64,000 bases of DNA from Streptomyces sp. NBC_01465 (GCF_036227325.1 NZ_CP109467.1:7378001-7442000); one strand, 5' to 3'. Counted from the stretch's first letter, positions 53,051-61,550 are shown. Numbers and translations are program-made. Notes: generated by a model from the sequence alone, not told the origin.

Positions 53051-54178
53051 GTGTCCGCAGCGTCAGTACGCAAGGGAGTCGGAGTCTGGTTCGTCGGAGC
53101 ACGCGGCTCCGTCGCCACCACCGCGGTCGCGGGGAACGCGGCGGTCGTCGCGGGCCTCCACCCGGCGACCGGCATGGTCACCGAGACACCGCCCTTCGCC
53201 GCATCGGGGCTGCCCGCCCTCTCCTCACTGGTCTTCGGCGGCCACGACACGGCCAGCTGCCCGCTGCCCAAGCGGGCCGAGGCGCTGGCCGAAGGCGGGG
53301 TGCTGCCGCATGGGCTGCCGTCGGCGGTACGGGCCGAACTCGCGGCGGCGGACGGGCAGATACGCCCAGGGGGCCCGCTCCCGGGTGACACGCGTACGGA
53401 TGAGGAGCTGATCGCGGCGTTCGCGGCGGACATCACGGACTTCATTGCCGAGGGAGGTCTGGCGCGGGCGGTCGTCATCAACGTCTCCTCGACGGAACCC
53501 GCACCGGGCGCCGGCGACCCGCGGCTCCCCGCCAGCACGCTTTACGCGGCCGCCGCCCTGCGGGCCGGCTGCCCGTACATCAACTTCACCCCCTCCACCG
53601 GGCTGCGCGCAGCGGCCCTCCAGGACGCCGTCGCGGACTGCGGACTTCCCCACGCGGGCCGCGACGGCAAAACGGGCCAGACACTGCTGCGTTCCGTCCT
53701 CGCCCCGATGTTCGTCCAGCGTGCGCTGGGAGTGCGGGCCTGGTCCGGCAGCAACCTGCTGGGCGGCGGCGACGGAGCGGCGCTGGCGGATCCCGCCGCG
53801 GCGGCCGCGAAGAACGCGGGCAAGGAACGGGTCCTCACGGACACGCTCGGGGCGGCCCCCGAGGGAGAGGTCCACATCGACGACGTGCCCTCGCTCGGCG
53901 ACTGGAAGACGGCCTGGGACCACATCGCCTTCGACGGGTTCCTCGGCTCGCGAATGATCCTCCAGACGATCTGGCAGGGCTGCGACTCGGCACTCGCGGC
54001 GCCGCTGGTGCTGGATTTGGCGCGGTTGGTGGCGCGGGCGCACGAGGTGGGTCTCAGCGGTCCGCTGCCGCAGCTCGGGTTCTACTTCAAGGATCCGGAC
54101 GGGGGCGGGTCGGCGTCGCTCTCCGAGCAGTACGGGGAGTTGTTGGGGTTCGCGGTGCGGCTGGGGGAGTCGCGATGA
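53051..54178 (+). CDS. myo-inositol-1-phosphate synthase family protein, first gene of an ebo-type operon
   Basis: GTG 53051 has GGGAGG 8 nt upstream. The protein has 375 residues. MIPS features are the NAD loop VWFVGARGSVATTAVAGN, VVINVSSTEP, YINFTPSTG, the catalytic-lysine block DGKTGQTLLRSVLAPMF near 206 and NLLGGGDGAALADP. MIPS converts glucose-6-phosphate to inositol-1-phosphate using NAD+. In known ebo clusters the cyclase slot is held by EboD, a dehydroquinate-synthase-like protein; here this unrelated cyclase seems to replace it. The stop overlaps the eboC-like start as ATGA. Confidence 0.85.
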   Translation: MSAASVRKGVGVWFVGARGSVATTAVAGNAAVVAGLHPATGMVTETPPFAASGLPALSSLVFGGHDTASCPLPKRAEALAEGGVLPHGLPSAVRAELAAADGQIRPGGPLPGDTRTDEELIAAFAADITDFIAEGGLARAVVINVSSTEPAPGAGDPRLPASTLYAAAALRAGCPYINFTPSTGLRAAALQDAVADCGLPHAGRDGKTGQTLLRSVLAPMFVQRALGVRAWSGSNLLGGGDGAALADPAAAAAKNAGKERVLTDTLGAAPEGEVHIDDVPSLGDWKTAWDHIAFDGFLGSRMILQTIWQGCDSALAAPLVLDLARLVARAHEVGLSGPLPQLGFYFKDPDGGGSASLSEQYGELLGFAVRLGESR

Positions 54179-55332
54179 GCCTGCGACCTTGGCTTGAACT
54201 CCTGCGCGTTTCGGCGCTGTTCACGGTCCCGGGTGATGCGCTGGCCGGGGCTGCGGCGACCGGACTGCGTCCTCACCGGGGAACGGCGTACGCGGTGGGG
54301 GCCTCGCTCTGCCTCTATGAGGCGGGGATGGCGCTCAATGACTGGGCGGACCGGGAGGAGGACGCGAGGGAGCGTCCGCACCGGCCGATTCCTTCGGGGC
54401 GGGTCGGGGCGGGGGCGGCGCTGGGGGCGTCGGTGGTGCTGACTGGAGCGGGGCTGGGTCTGGCGTCCCGGGCGGGGCGGGGGCCGCTGGCTGTGGCTGC
54501 TGCTCTGGCCGCGACGGTGTGGTCGTACGACCTGGTGCTGAAGCGGACTCCGGTGGGTCCGGGGGCGATGGCAGCGGCGCGGTCGCTGGATCTCTTGCTG
54601 GGGGCGGTGGCGACGGGGCCGGGGGTGAGCCGAGCCCTGACTCCGGCGGCGATGCTCGGGGCGCACACGTATGCGGTGACAACGGTGTCGCGACACGAGA
54701 CGCAGGGCGGATCGGTGCGAGCGCCGTTGCTGGCGCTGGCGGCGGCGGGAGTCATCAGCGCCGCCGCTGCGCGGAGCCGAGTCCCCAATCCCGCCCCTTC
54801 CCGAAACTGGGGGCTCCGCCCCGCAGACCCCCACCGGGGCTCCGCCCCGGACCCCGCTCCTCAATCGCCGGAGGGGCTGAGGGGGGCATCTCAAGCCCGT
54901 CCGGCGATTGAGGACAAGCGGCCGAAGGTCGCTTACGGGGTGCAGGGGCGGAGCCCCGCAAGCGGGGGCCGGGGGCTCGCCCCCGTTCAGCCCACCCCTG
55001 GTCAGGGGGTCTGGGGCGCAGCCCCCCACGCGGCGGAGCCGCAAATGTCACAGCCGGGAAGGGGCGGGATTGGGGAACTGCTCCGCGCAGCGGCCACCCC
55101 CGCCGCACTCGCCGCCGTCTCCTACCTCGCCACCGCCGCCACCCCCTACCTCCACGCCGCCCTCAACCCCTCCCCACCCCTCACCCAACGGGCAGTAGGC
55201 GGCGGCATCCGCGCCATGATCCCCCTCCAGGCCGCCCTCTCCGCCCGCGCCGGCGCGACCGGGACCGCCGCCGCGCTCACCGCCCTCGTCCCCCTCGCCC
55301 GCAAGCTCGCGCGGAAGGTGAGCCCCACATGA
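54175..55332 (+). CDS. UbiA-type prenyltransferase, EboC-like, with an inserted repeat element
   Basis: The protein has 385 residues. The first Asp-rich motif is ALNDWADREEDARERPHRPIPSG, matching UbiA-family N-D-x-x-D(xxE)D binding of prenyl diphosphate and Mg2+. SYDLVLKRTPVGPGAMAAARSLDLLLG gives the second region. The C-terminal block LNPSPPLTQRAVGGGIRAMIPLQAAL is characteristic of EboC-like proteins. Residues about 197-307 are low-complexity Pro/Gly/Arg/Ala and come from the element at 54763-55094, between membrane segments. The frame is intact, but whether the enzyme still works is open. It should prenylate an aromatic or cyclitol acceptor in the membrane. Confidence 0.82.
   Translation: MSLRPWLELLRVSALFTVPGDALAGAAATGLRPHRGTAYAVGASLCLYEAGMALNDWADREEDARERPHRPIPSGRVGAGAALGASVVLTGAGLGLASRAGRGPLAVAAALAATVWSYDLVLKRTPVGPGAMAAARSLDLLLGAVATGPGVSRALTPAAMLGAHTYAVTTVSRHETQGGSVRAPLLALAAAGVISAAAARSRVPNPAPSRNWGLRPADPHRGSAPDPAPQSPEGLRGASQARPAIEDKRPKVAYGVQGRSPASGGRGLAPVQPTPGQGVWGAAPHAAEPQMSQPGRGGIGELLRAAATPAALAAVSYLATAATPYLHAALNPSPPLTQRAVGGGIRAMIPLQAALSARAGATGTAAALTALVPLARKLARKVSPT
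54763..55094. repeat. 332-bp element with about 40-bp terminal inverted repeats inside the eboC-like gene
   Basis: The left end (54763-54803) and right end (55055-55094) are inverted copies: a 15-bp and a 21-bp block match perfectly, separated by 5 and 4 variable bases. Inside, TCCTCAATCGCCGGA (54858-54872) pairs with its exact complement at 54900-54914. GGGGCGGAGCCCC-type and GGGGGCTCGCCCCC-type palindromes follow (about 54951-54986). It looks like a composite of streptomycete intergenic palindromes or a MITE-like element with no coding capacity of its own. Confidence 0.8.
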
Positions 55333-56192
55333 CAGACCACCCCGCACCGCTCCGCCTCGGCTACGGCACCAACGGCCTCACCGACCTCCGTCTCGACGAC
55401 GCCCTCCACCTCCTCGCCGACCTCGGCTACGACGGCGTCGGCCTGACCCTCGATCACATGCACCTCGACCCCCTCGCACCGGACCTCCCCACCCGCACCC
55501 GCCGCATCGCGCACACACTCGACCGCCTCGGCCTAGCCGTCACCGTCGAGACCGGCGCCCGCTACGTCCTCGACCCCCGCCGCAAACACGGCCCCTCCCT
55601 CCTCGACCCGGACCCCGAGGCCCGCGCCACCCGCGTCCGACTCCTCCAAACCGCCGTGCAGGTCGCCGCCGACCTCGGCGCCCACGCCGTGCACTGCTTC
55701 AGCGGGATCACCCCCGAAGGCACCGACCCCGACACGGCCTGGAAGCGCCTCGCCGAAGCACTCACCCCGGTCCTGGAGACCGCCGCGGCCGCCCGCATCC
55801 CCCTCGCCGTCGAACCCGAACCGGGCCACCTCCTCTCCTCCCTCGCCGACTTCCATCACCTCCGCCGCACCCTCGGCGACCCCGAACTCCTCGGCCTCAC
55901 CCTCGACATCGGCCACTGCCAGTGCCTGGAGGAGGCCTCGCCCGCCGACTGCGTACGCGAAGCCGCGCCCTGGTTGCGGCACGTCCAGATCGAGGACATG
56001 CGGCGCGGCGTCCACGAGCACCTCCCGTTCGGGGACGGCGAGATCGACTTCCCGCCCGTGCTCGAAGCCCTCGCCGCCACCGGCTACCAGGGGCTCACCG
56101 TCGTCGAACTGCCCCGCCACTCCCACGCGGGTCCCGAACTGGCCCGCGCCTCCATCGACTTCCTCCGGAAGGCGGCCCCGGCATGCCGATGA
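55329..56192 (+). CDS. sugar phosphate isomerase/epimerase-like TIM barrel in the ebo-type operon
   Basis: The protein has 287 residues and its start overlaps the eboC-like stop as ATGA. Xylose-isomerase-like motifs: DLGYDGVGLTLDHMHLD, RIPLAVEPEPGHLLSS, LLGLTLDIGHCQCLE, LRHVQIEDMRRGVHEHLPFGDGEIDF and GLTVVELPRHSH, with Glu, Asp/His, His and Glu ligands in the metal positions. It is additional to the six genes of classic ebo clusters. The substrate might be the inositol-derived product of the first gene, which is inference. Confidence 0.88.
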   Translation: MTDHPAPLRLGYGTNGLTDLRLDDALHLLADLGYDGVGLTLDHMHLDPLAPDLPTRTRRIAHTLDRLGLAVTVETGARYVLDPRRKHGPSLLDPDPEARATRVRLLQTAVQVAADLGAHAVHCFSGITPEGTDPDTAWKRLAEALTPVLETAAAARIPLAVEPEPGHLLSSLADFHHLRRTLGDPELLGLTLDIGHCQCLEEASPADCVREAAPWLRHVQIEDMRRGVHEHLPFGDGEIDFPPVLEALAATGYQGLTVVELPRHSHAGPELARASIDFLRKAAPACR

Positions 56193-56776
56193 CGATCCGG
56201 ATGAGGACCCGCAAGGAACTCGAAGGTCTGCTCCCCGGAGCCGCCCGCGCCTGGCTCGACGAGGCCCTTGCCGAGGCCGAACAGCAGGCCCCCGTATGGG
56301 AGATGAGGTTCGCGACGGCGGCTCGCGAGTGCAGCCGGGAGCACGCGAACTCTGTCCGTACGCTCCTCCTCGCCGAGGCCCGCGCCGACACCACCACCCT
56401 CACCCGGCTCTACCAGCAGGGAACGGCAGAAGAACGGCAGGCGGTCCTCCTCGCCCTGCCCGCTCTCCCCGCCCTCGGCCCCACCGCCCTTCCCCTCGTC
56501 GAGGACGCCCTGCGCACCAACGACACCCGCATCGTCGCCGCGGCCGTCGGCCCCTACGCCGCAGCGCATCTCGACCCGCACGCCTGGCGGCACGCCGTCC
56601 TCAAATGCCTGTTCACCGGAGTCCCCGTCGACGCTGTCGCCGGCCTTCCCGGCCGCGCCCACGGGGACGCCGAACTCGCCAGGATGCTCCGCGACTTCGC
56701 CAGTGAGCGCACCGCCGCCGGCCGCGCGATCCCCCACGACCTCCACCGCGTACTGGCCCTGACCGTCCCGGAGTAG
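56189..56776 (+). CDS. EboA-like protein
   Basis: ATG 56189 overlaps the preceding stop as ATGA; ATG 56183 is an in-frame alternative. The protein has 195 residues and is mostly helical: WLDEALAEAEQQAPVWEMRFATAARECSREHANSVRTLLLAEARADTTTLTRLYQQGTAEERQAVLLALPAL resembles HEAT-like repeats of EboA. The C-terminal HAVLKCLFTGVPVDAVAGLPGRAHGDAELARMLRDFASERTAAGR is the conserved EboA tail. EboA is of unknown biochemical function and always accompanies the other Ebo proteins. Confidence 0.78.
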   Translation: MTIRMRTRKELEGLLPGAARAWLDEALAEAEQQAPVWEMRFATAARECSREHANSVRTLLLAEARADTTTLTRLYQQGTAEERQAVLLALPALPALGPTALPLVEDALRTNDTRIVAAAVGPYAAAHLDPHAWRHAVLKCLFTGVPVDAVAGLPGRAHGDAELARMLRDFASERTAAGRAIPHDLHRVLALTVPE

Positions 56777-56787
56777 GAGTCCCGCAG

Positions 56788-57639
56788 ATGCGCATCTTCG
56801 ACCCGCACATCCACATGACCTCCCGCACCACCGACGACTACCGGGCGATGTACGACGCCGGAGTGCGCGCCCTCGTCGAACCGTCCTTCTGGCTCGGCCA
56901 GCCCCGCACCTCGCCGGAGAGCTTCTTCGACTACTTCGACGCGCTCCTCGGCTGGGAGCCCTTCCGCGCCTCCCAGTACGGCATCGCCCACCACTGCACG
57001 CTCGCCCTCAACCCCAAAGAGGCGAACGACCCCCGCTGCACCCCCGTGCTCGACGCACTGCCCCGCTATCTGGTCAAGGACAACGTCGTCGCCGTCGGCG
57101 AGATCGGCTACGACTCGATGACCCCCGCCGAGGACACCGCCCTCGCCACCCAGCTCCAACTCGCCGCCGACCACCGCCTGCCCGCCCTGGTCCACACCCC
57201 GCACCGGGACAAGCTCACCGGGCTGCGCCGCACCGTCGACGTCGTCCGCGAGTCGGACCTCCCCCCGGAGCGCGTCCTGCTCGACCACCTCAACGAGACG
57301 ACCGTGAAGGACGCCGCCGACAGCGGCTGCTGGCTCGGGTTCTCCATCTACCCCGACACCAAGATGGACGAGGACCGCATGGTCGCCGTGCTGCGGACGT
57401 ACGGAACCGACAAGGTCCTGGTCAACTCGGCCGCCGACTGGGGAAAGAGCGACCCGCTCAAGACCCGCAAGGTCGGCGACGCCATGCTCAAGGCCGGCTT
57501 CACCGAGGGCGACGTCGAGAAGGTCCTGTGGGACAACCCTGTCGCCTTCTACGGGCTCAGCGGGCGCCTTCGCCTCGACACCGACGAACCCCAACAGGCC
57601 ACCCACGAAGGCAATTCCATCCTCCGCGGAGGTGCCTGA
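56788..57639 (+). CDS. TatD-family metal-dependent hydrolase, EboB-like
   Basis: The protein has 283 residues, with GGAG upstream. The metal-binding start FDPHIHMTSRTTDDY is typical of amidohydrolase/TatD enzymes. AVGEIGYDSMTPAED gives the bridging Glu, LVHTPHRDK the next His, VLLDHLNETTVKDA another His, and VLVNSAADWGKSDPLKT the catalytic Asp. EboB is a cytoplasmic hydrolase of unknown substrate. It sits 11 bp after the eboA-like gene and 3 bp before the eboE-like gene. Confidence 0.88.
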   Translation: MRIFDPHIHMTSRTTDDYRAMYDAGVRALVEPSFWLGQPRTSPESFFDYFDALLGWEPFRASQYGIAHHCTLALNPKEANDPRCTPVLDALPRYLVKDNVVAVGEIGYDSMTPAEDTALATQLQLAADHRLPALVHTPHRDKLTGLRRTVDVVRESDLPPERVLLDHLNETTVKDAADSGCWLGFSIYPDTKMDEDRMVAVLRTYGTDKVLVNSAADWGKSDPLKTRKVGDAMLKAGFTEGDVEKVLWDNPVAFYGLSGRLRLDTDEPQQATHEGNSILRGGA

Positions 57640-57642
57640 CCC

Positions 57643-58812
57643 ATGCGCTTCCGCCACCCCGACGGCTCGACCGTCCATCTCTCCTACTGCACCAACGTCC
57701 ACCCCGCCGAGACCCTCGACGGCGTACGCGACCAGCTCCGCGACCACTGTGAACCCGTACGGAAGCGACTCGGCCGCGACCGCCTCGGTATCGGGCTCTG
57801 GCTGGCGAGGGACGCCGCCCGGGCCCTGATCACCGACCCGGCCGCCCTGCGCGGCCTGCGCGGCGAGCTCGACCGGCGGGGACTGGAGGTCGTCACCCTC
57901 AACGGCTTCCCCTACGAGGGCTTCGGCGCCGAAGAGGTCAAGTACCGCGTGTACAAGCCCGACTGGACCGACCCCGAACGCCTCGCCCACACCACCGACC
58001 TGGCCCGCCTCCTCGCATCCCTGCTCCCCGACGACGCCACCGAGGGCTCCATCTCGACCCTCCCGCTCGCCTGGCGCACACCTTTCGACGACGAGGCGGC
58101 CGAGGCGTCCCGCACCGCGCTGACCACCCTCGCAGGCCGCCTCGACGCCATCGAGGAGCTCACGGGGAAGTCGATACGGATCGCCCTCGAACCCGAGCCG
58201 GGCTGCACCGTCGAGACCACCGCGGACGCGATCGGCCCGCTCACCGCCATCGCATCCCCGCGCATCGGCATCTGCATCGACACCTGCCATCTGGCCACCT
58301 CCTTCGAGGACCCCTCGACCGCCCTCGCCGCCCTCGCAGCGGCCGGAGTCCCCATCCCCAAGGCCCAGCTCTCCGCCGCCCTGCACGCCGAACACCCCCA
58401 CCTCCCCGAAGTCCGCGAGGCCCTCGCCGCTTTCGCCGAACCCCGGTTCCTCCACCAGACCCGCACCCGGACCCGTACGGGACTGCGCGGTACGGACGAC
58501 CTGGACACCGCCCTCACCGGCGGCGAACTCCCCGACTCCACCCCGTGGCGCTCCCACTTCCACGTCCCCCTCCATGCCCCGCCCGCCCCACCACTCACCT
58601 CCACCCTCCCCGTGCTCCAGGACGTGCTGGCCCGTCTCGTCGGCGGCGCGAAACCGCTCACCCGCCACCTCGAGGTCGAGACCTACACCTGGCAGGCGCT
58701 CCCCACCGAGCTGCGCCCCCGCAACCGCACCCAGCTCGCCGACGGGATCGCCGCCGAACTCACCCTCGCCCGCGATCTGTTGACCGACCTCGGACTGAAG
58801 GAGCTGCCATGA
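57643..58812 (+). CDS. EboE-like TIM-barrel protein (metabolite traffic protein)
   Basis: The protein has 389 residues. It opens HPDGSTVHLSYCTNVHPAETLDGVRDQL, the EboE signature. Xylose-isomerase-like strands follow: VVTLNGFPYEGFG, IALEPEPGCTVETTAD, IGICIDTCHLATSFEDP, and a long C-terminal SHFHVPLHAPPAPPLTSTLPVLQDVL and HLEVETYTWQALP. It is 80-100 residues longer than ordinary sugar isomerases, as usual for EboE. Its stop overlaps the eboF-like start as ATGA. Confidence 0.9.
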   Translation: MRFRHPDGSTVHLSYCTNVHPAETLDGVRDQLRDHCEPVRKRLGRDRLGIGLWLARDAARALITDPAALRGLRGELDRRGLEVVTLNGFPYEGFGAEEVKYRVYKPDWTDPERLAHTTDLARLLASLLPDDATEGSISTLPLAWRTPFDDEAAEASRTALTTLAGRLDAIEELTGKSIRIALEPEPGCTVETTADAIGPLTAIASPRIGICIDTCHLATSFEDPSTALAALAAAGVPIPKAQLSAALHAEHPHLPEVREALAAFAEPRFLHQTRTRTRTGLRGTDDLDTALTGGELPDSTPWRSHFHVPLHAPPAPPLTSTLPVLQDVLARLVGGAKPLTRHLEVETYTWQALPTELRPRNRTQLADGIAAELTLARDLLTDLGLKELP

Positions 58813-60308
58813 CCGAGCCCATAACCGGGTCCACCGGCCCCACCCCCCTCCTCGTCCTCGACGTCGTCGGCCTCACCCCCCAGCTCCTCGACCACATGCC
58901 CCGCCTCAAGACCCTCGCCCAGTCCGGCTCGCAGGCGCCGCTCTCCACCGTCCTGCCCGCCGTCACCTGCGCCGCGCAGTCCACCTTCCTCACCGGCACC
59001 ACCCCCGCCGAACACGGCATCGTCGGCAACGGCTGGTACTTCCGCGACCTCGGCGAGGTCCTGCTCTGGCGCCAGCACAACGGCCTCGTCGAGGGCGACA
59101 AGATCTGGGACGCCGCCCGCCGCTCCCACCCCGGCTACACCGTCGCCAACATCTGCTGGTGGTACGCGATGGGCGCCGACACCGACATCACCGTCACCCC
59201 CCGCCCCGTCTACTACGCCGACGGCCGCAAGGAACCCGACTGCTACACCCGGCCCCCGGCCCTGCACGACGAACTCACCGAGAAATTCGGCACGTTCCCC
59301 CTCTTCCACTTCTGGGGCCCGGGCGCCGACCTCGTCTCCTCCCAGTGGATCGTCGACGCGACCCGCCACATCATCACCACCCGCCACCCCGATCTGGCCC
59401 TCTGCTACCTCCCTCATCTCGACTACGACCTCCAGCGGTACGGACCCGACGACCCGCGCTCCCTCCAGGCAGCAGCGGACCTCGACGCCGTCATGGCCCC
59501 GCTCCTCGACGACGCCAGGGCCGAGGGCCGCACCGTCGTCGCGCTCTCCGAGTACGGCATCACCCCGGTCAGCCGCCCCGTCGACATCAACCGAGCGCTG
59601 CGCAGGGCCGGCCTCCTGGAGGTCCACACCCAGGACGGCATGGAGTACCTCGACCCCATGACGTCGCGGGCCTTCGCCGTCTCCGACCACCAGATCGCCC
59701 ACATCTACGTCCGCCGCCCCGAGGACCTCGACGCCACCCGCGAAGCCCTCCACGGCCTCGCCGGAATCGAGCAACTCCTCGACGACGAGGGCAAGAAGGC
59801 ACACGGCCTCGACCACCCCCGCTCCGGCGAACTGGTCGCCGTCGCCGACCCCGATGCCTGGTTCACGTACTACTACTGGCTCGACGACGCCCGCGCCCCC
59901 GACTTCGCGCAGCTCGTCGAGATCCACCGCAAACCCGGCTACGACCCCGTCGAGCTCTTCCTCGACCCCCTCGACCCGTACGTGAAGATCAAGGCGGCCA
60001 AGGCCGTGGCCCGCAAGAAGCTCGGCATGCGCTACCGGATGGCCGTGGTCCCCCTGGACCCTTCACCTATCCGCGGCAGCCACGGCCGCCTCCCCCTGAG
60101 CGACGACACCGGTCCGCTCATCATCAGCTCCACCCCCCGCGCCTTCGGTGACCGCGTACCGGCCACCGATGTGAAGTCCCTGCTCCTCGGCCTGGCGGGC
60201 CTGGCCCGACCCGGCGGAGAAGTAGTTACGGAAAGTGAAGCACGCGCCACTGACAACGCGCCGACGGCGCCCGCCCGCAGCCCGCACACAGAAGTGAGGC
60301 ATCCGTGA
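58809..60308 (+). CDS. nucleotide pyrophosphatase/phosphodiesterase-like protein, EboF-like
   Basis: ATG 58809 overlaps the eboE-like stop. The protein has 499 residues of the alkaline-phosphatase superfamily (NPP type). The nucleophile region is LPAVTCAAQSTFLTGTTPAEHGIVGNGWY with Thr as nucleophile. Metal residues appear in YLPHLDYDLQRYGPDDP, VVALSEYGITPVSRPVD and FAVSDHQIAHIYV. No signal peptide is visible, so it should act in the cytoplasm. In ebo clusters EboF is taken to hydrolyse a phospho(di)ester of the transported metabolite. Confidence 0.87.
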   Translation: MTEPITGSTGPTPLLVLDVVGLTPQLLDHMPRLKTLAQSGSQAPLSTVLPAVTCAAQSTFLTGTTPAEHGIVGNGWYFRDLGEVLLWRQHNGLVEGDKIWDAARRSHPGYTVANICWWYAMGADTDITVTPRPVYYADGRKEPDCYTRPPALHDELTEKFGTFPLFHFWGPGADLVSSQWIVDATRHIITTRHPDLALCYLPHLDYDLQRYGPDDPRSLQAAADLDAVMAPLLDDARAEGRTVVALSEYGITPVSRPVDINRALRRAGLLEVHTQDGMEYLDPMTSRAFAVSDHQIAHIYVRRPEDLDATREALHGLAGIEQLLDDEGKKAHGLDHPRSGELVAVADPDAWFTYYYWLDDARAPDFAQLVEIHRKPGYDPVELFLDPLDPYVKIKAAKAVARKKLGMRYRMAVVPLDPSPIRGSHGRLPLSDDTGPLIISSTPRAFGDRVPATDVKSLLLGLAGLARPGGEVVTESEARATDNAPTAPARSPHTEVRHP

Positions 60309-61468
60309 GCAACCACCACGACCTTCCCGCCGAGTCCCTGAGACAGCGCCTCGGCATCAACCGCCGCAACTTCCTCTCCACCTGCACCGCAGCCGCCGTC
60401 GGTGCGATCGCGGCCCCGGTGTTCGGCGCCTCGCCGGCCTTCGCCCAGTCGCAGACGCAGGGCGGCCACGGCCACGACCACGGCCGGGGCAGCGTCCTCG
60501 TCCCCGCCGGCAAGCGCGGCATCATCCTCTACACCGTGCGTGACGCGACGGGCCGCGACCCGCTCTCCTCCGACCTGCCCTCCGGCTTCCGCGAGGTCTT
60601 CAAGGAGCTGGCCCGCTACGGCTACAAGCAGGTCGAGTTCGCCGGCTACGGCCAGCACGCCAACGCCCCCGGCGGCGCCAACCTCGAATCCGTGGAAGGC
60701 GCGAAGCTGCTCCGCTCCTGGCTCGACGAGTACGGTCTGCGCGCCCAGGGCAACCACGGCTTCATCCCCGGATCGTGGCCCCTCAGCGAGCCCGACACCG
60801 AGACGTTCAAGAAGCACCTGGAGATCGCCAACATCCTCGGGATGGACCACGTGGGCACAGGTGGCGACCCCACCGGCAGCGCCTACCGGGCCGACTGGGA
60901 CGTGGCGGCCGACAAGTGGAACGCACTCGGCGCCATCGCGCACCGCGCGGGTCTCAAGCTCTACACCCACAACCACGACGCGGCGTACGACTTCCTGCTC
61001 GACGGCGGCCCGCTCGACGCCCAGGGCCGCCCGACTCGCAGCTCCGGCATCCGCAAGCTGGAGTACTTCCTCAAGGCCACCGACCCGAGGACCGTCTGGC
61101 TGGAGATGGACATCTTCTGGGCGCACGTCGCCCAGTACAAGTTCCACACGTACACCGCCCACGACGGCTCGGCCCACGAGAAGGTCTTCGACCCGGCCGC
61201 CCTGGTCCGCGCCCACAACAAGCGCTACCCGCTCTTCCACGCCAAGGACGGCACCCGTAACGACACCAACGGCATGGGCTACGACATGGTGCCCTTCGGC
61301 ACCGGTGTCATCGACTACACCCGCTTCTTCAGCCGCGTCGGCGAGAAGAACTACCACAACCCCATGGTCGAGCAGGACAACGCACCGAGCTCCACGGACC
61401 TCGGCCAGTCCCTGAAGCACGCGAAGATCGGCTACGACCACCTGGCCGCGCTCCGCGGGAAGTGCTGA
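60305..61468 (+). CDS. Tat-exported sugar isomerase/epimerase-like TIM barrel
   Basis: GTG 60305 overlaps the eboF-like stop as GTGA. The protein has 387 residues. A twin-arginine signal INRRNFLSTCTAAAVGAIAAPVFGASPAFA ends near residue 53, so the protein folds in the cytoplasm and is exported. A His/Gly-rich linker (GGHGHDHGRGS) may bind metal. The barrel has KQVEFAGYGQHANAPGGANL, LKLYTHNHDAAYDFLLDGG, VWLEMDIFWAHVAQ and YPLFHAKDGTRND with Glu/Asp/His ligand positions. It is the last gene of the coupled operon and the only one predicted to work outside the membrane. Confidence 0.88.
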   Translation: MSNHHDLPAESLRQRLGINRRNFLSTCTAAAVGAIAAPVFGASPAFAQSQTQGGHGHDHGRGSVLVPAGKRGIILYTVRDATGRDPLSSDLPSGFREVFKELARYGYKQVEFAGYGQHANAPGGANLESVEGAKLLRSWLDEYGLRAQGNHGFIPGSWPLSEPDTETFKKHLEIANILGMDHVGTGGDPTGSAYRADWDVAADKWNALGAIAHRAGLKLYTHNHDAAYDFLLDGGPLDAQGRPTRSSGIRKLEYFLKATDPRTVWLEMDIFWAHVAQYKFHTYTAHDGSAHEKVFDPAALVRAHNKRYPLFHAKDGTRNDTNGMGYDMVPFGTGVIDYTRFFSRVGEKNYHNPMVEQDNAPSSTDLGQSLKHAKIGYDHLAALRGKC

Positions 61469-61493
61469 CCCTCTTCCCACCCCGCACACGCAA

Positions 61494-61529
61494 CTGAGGG
61501 GGCCCGGCCATCAGGCCGGGCCCCCTCAG
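61494..61529. terminator. 16-bp perfect hairpin between convergent operons
   Basis: CTGAGGGGGCCCGGCC pairs fully with 61514-61529 around the loop ATCA. It lies 25 bp after the ebo-type operon and 21 bp past the stop of the convergent transporter gene, so it can serve both. Confidence 0.85.
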
Positions 61530-61550
61530 TACGCCTTCACCGCACCGTTG

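Noticed and set aside
49248..53102. A 1284-residue open frame on the minus strand opposite the secreted multidomain gene
   Set aside because: Its translation is a compositionally biased Val/Gly/Arg/Asp string without domains; the + strand frame has a signal peptide and several clear domains. Long antisense frames are expected at this GC content.
54763..55094. The inserted region as an authentic extra domain of the prenyltransferase
   Set aside because: Its DNA consists of inverted repeats including matched ends, and the protein is low-complexity; an inserted element explains it better.
61494..61529. The long hairpin as a small RNA gene or attachment site
   Set aside because: Its position between two convergent stops and its perfect stem with a 4-nt loop fit a bidirectional terminator.
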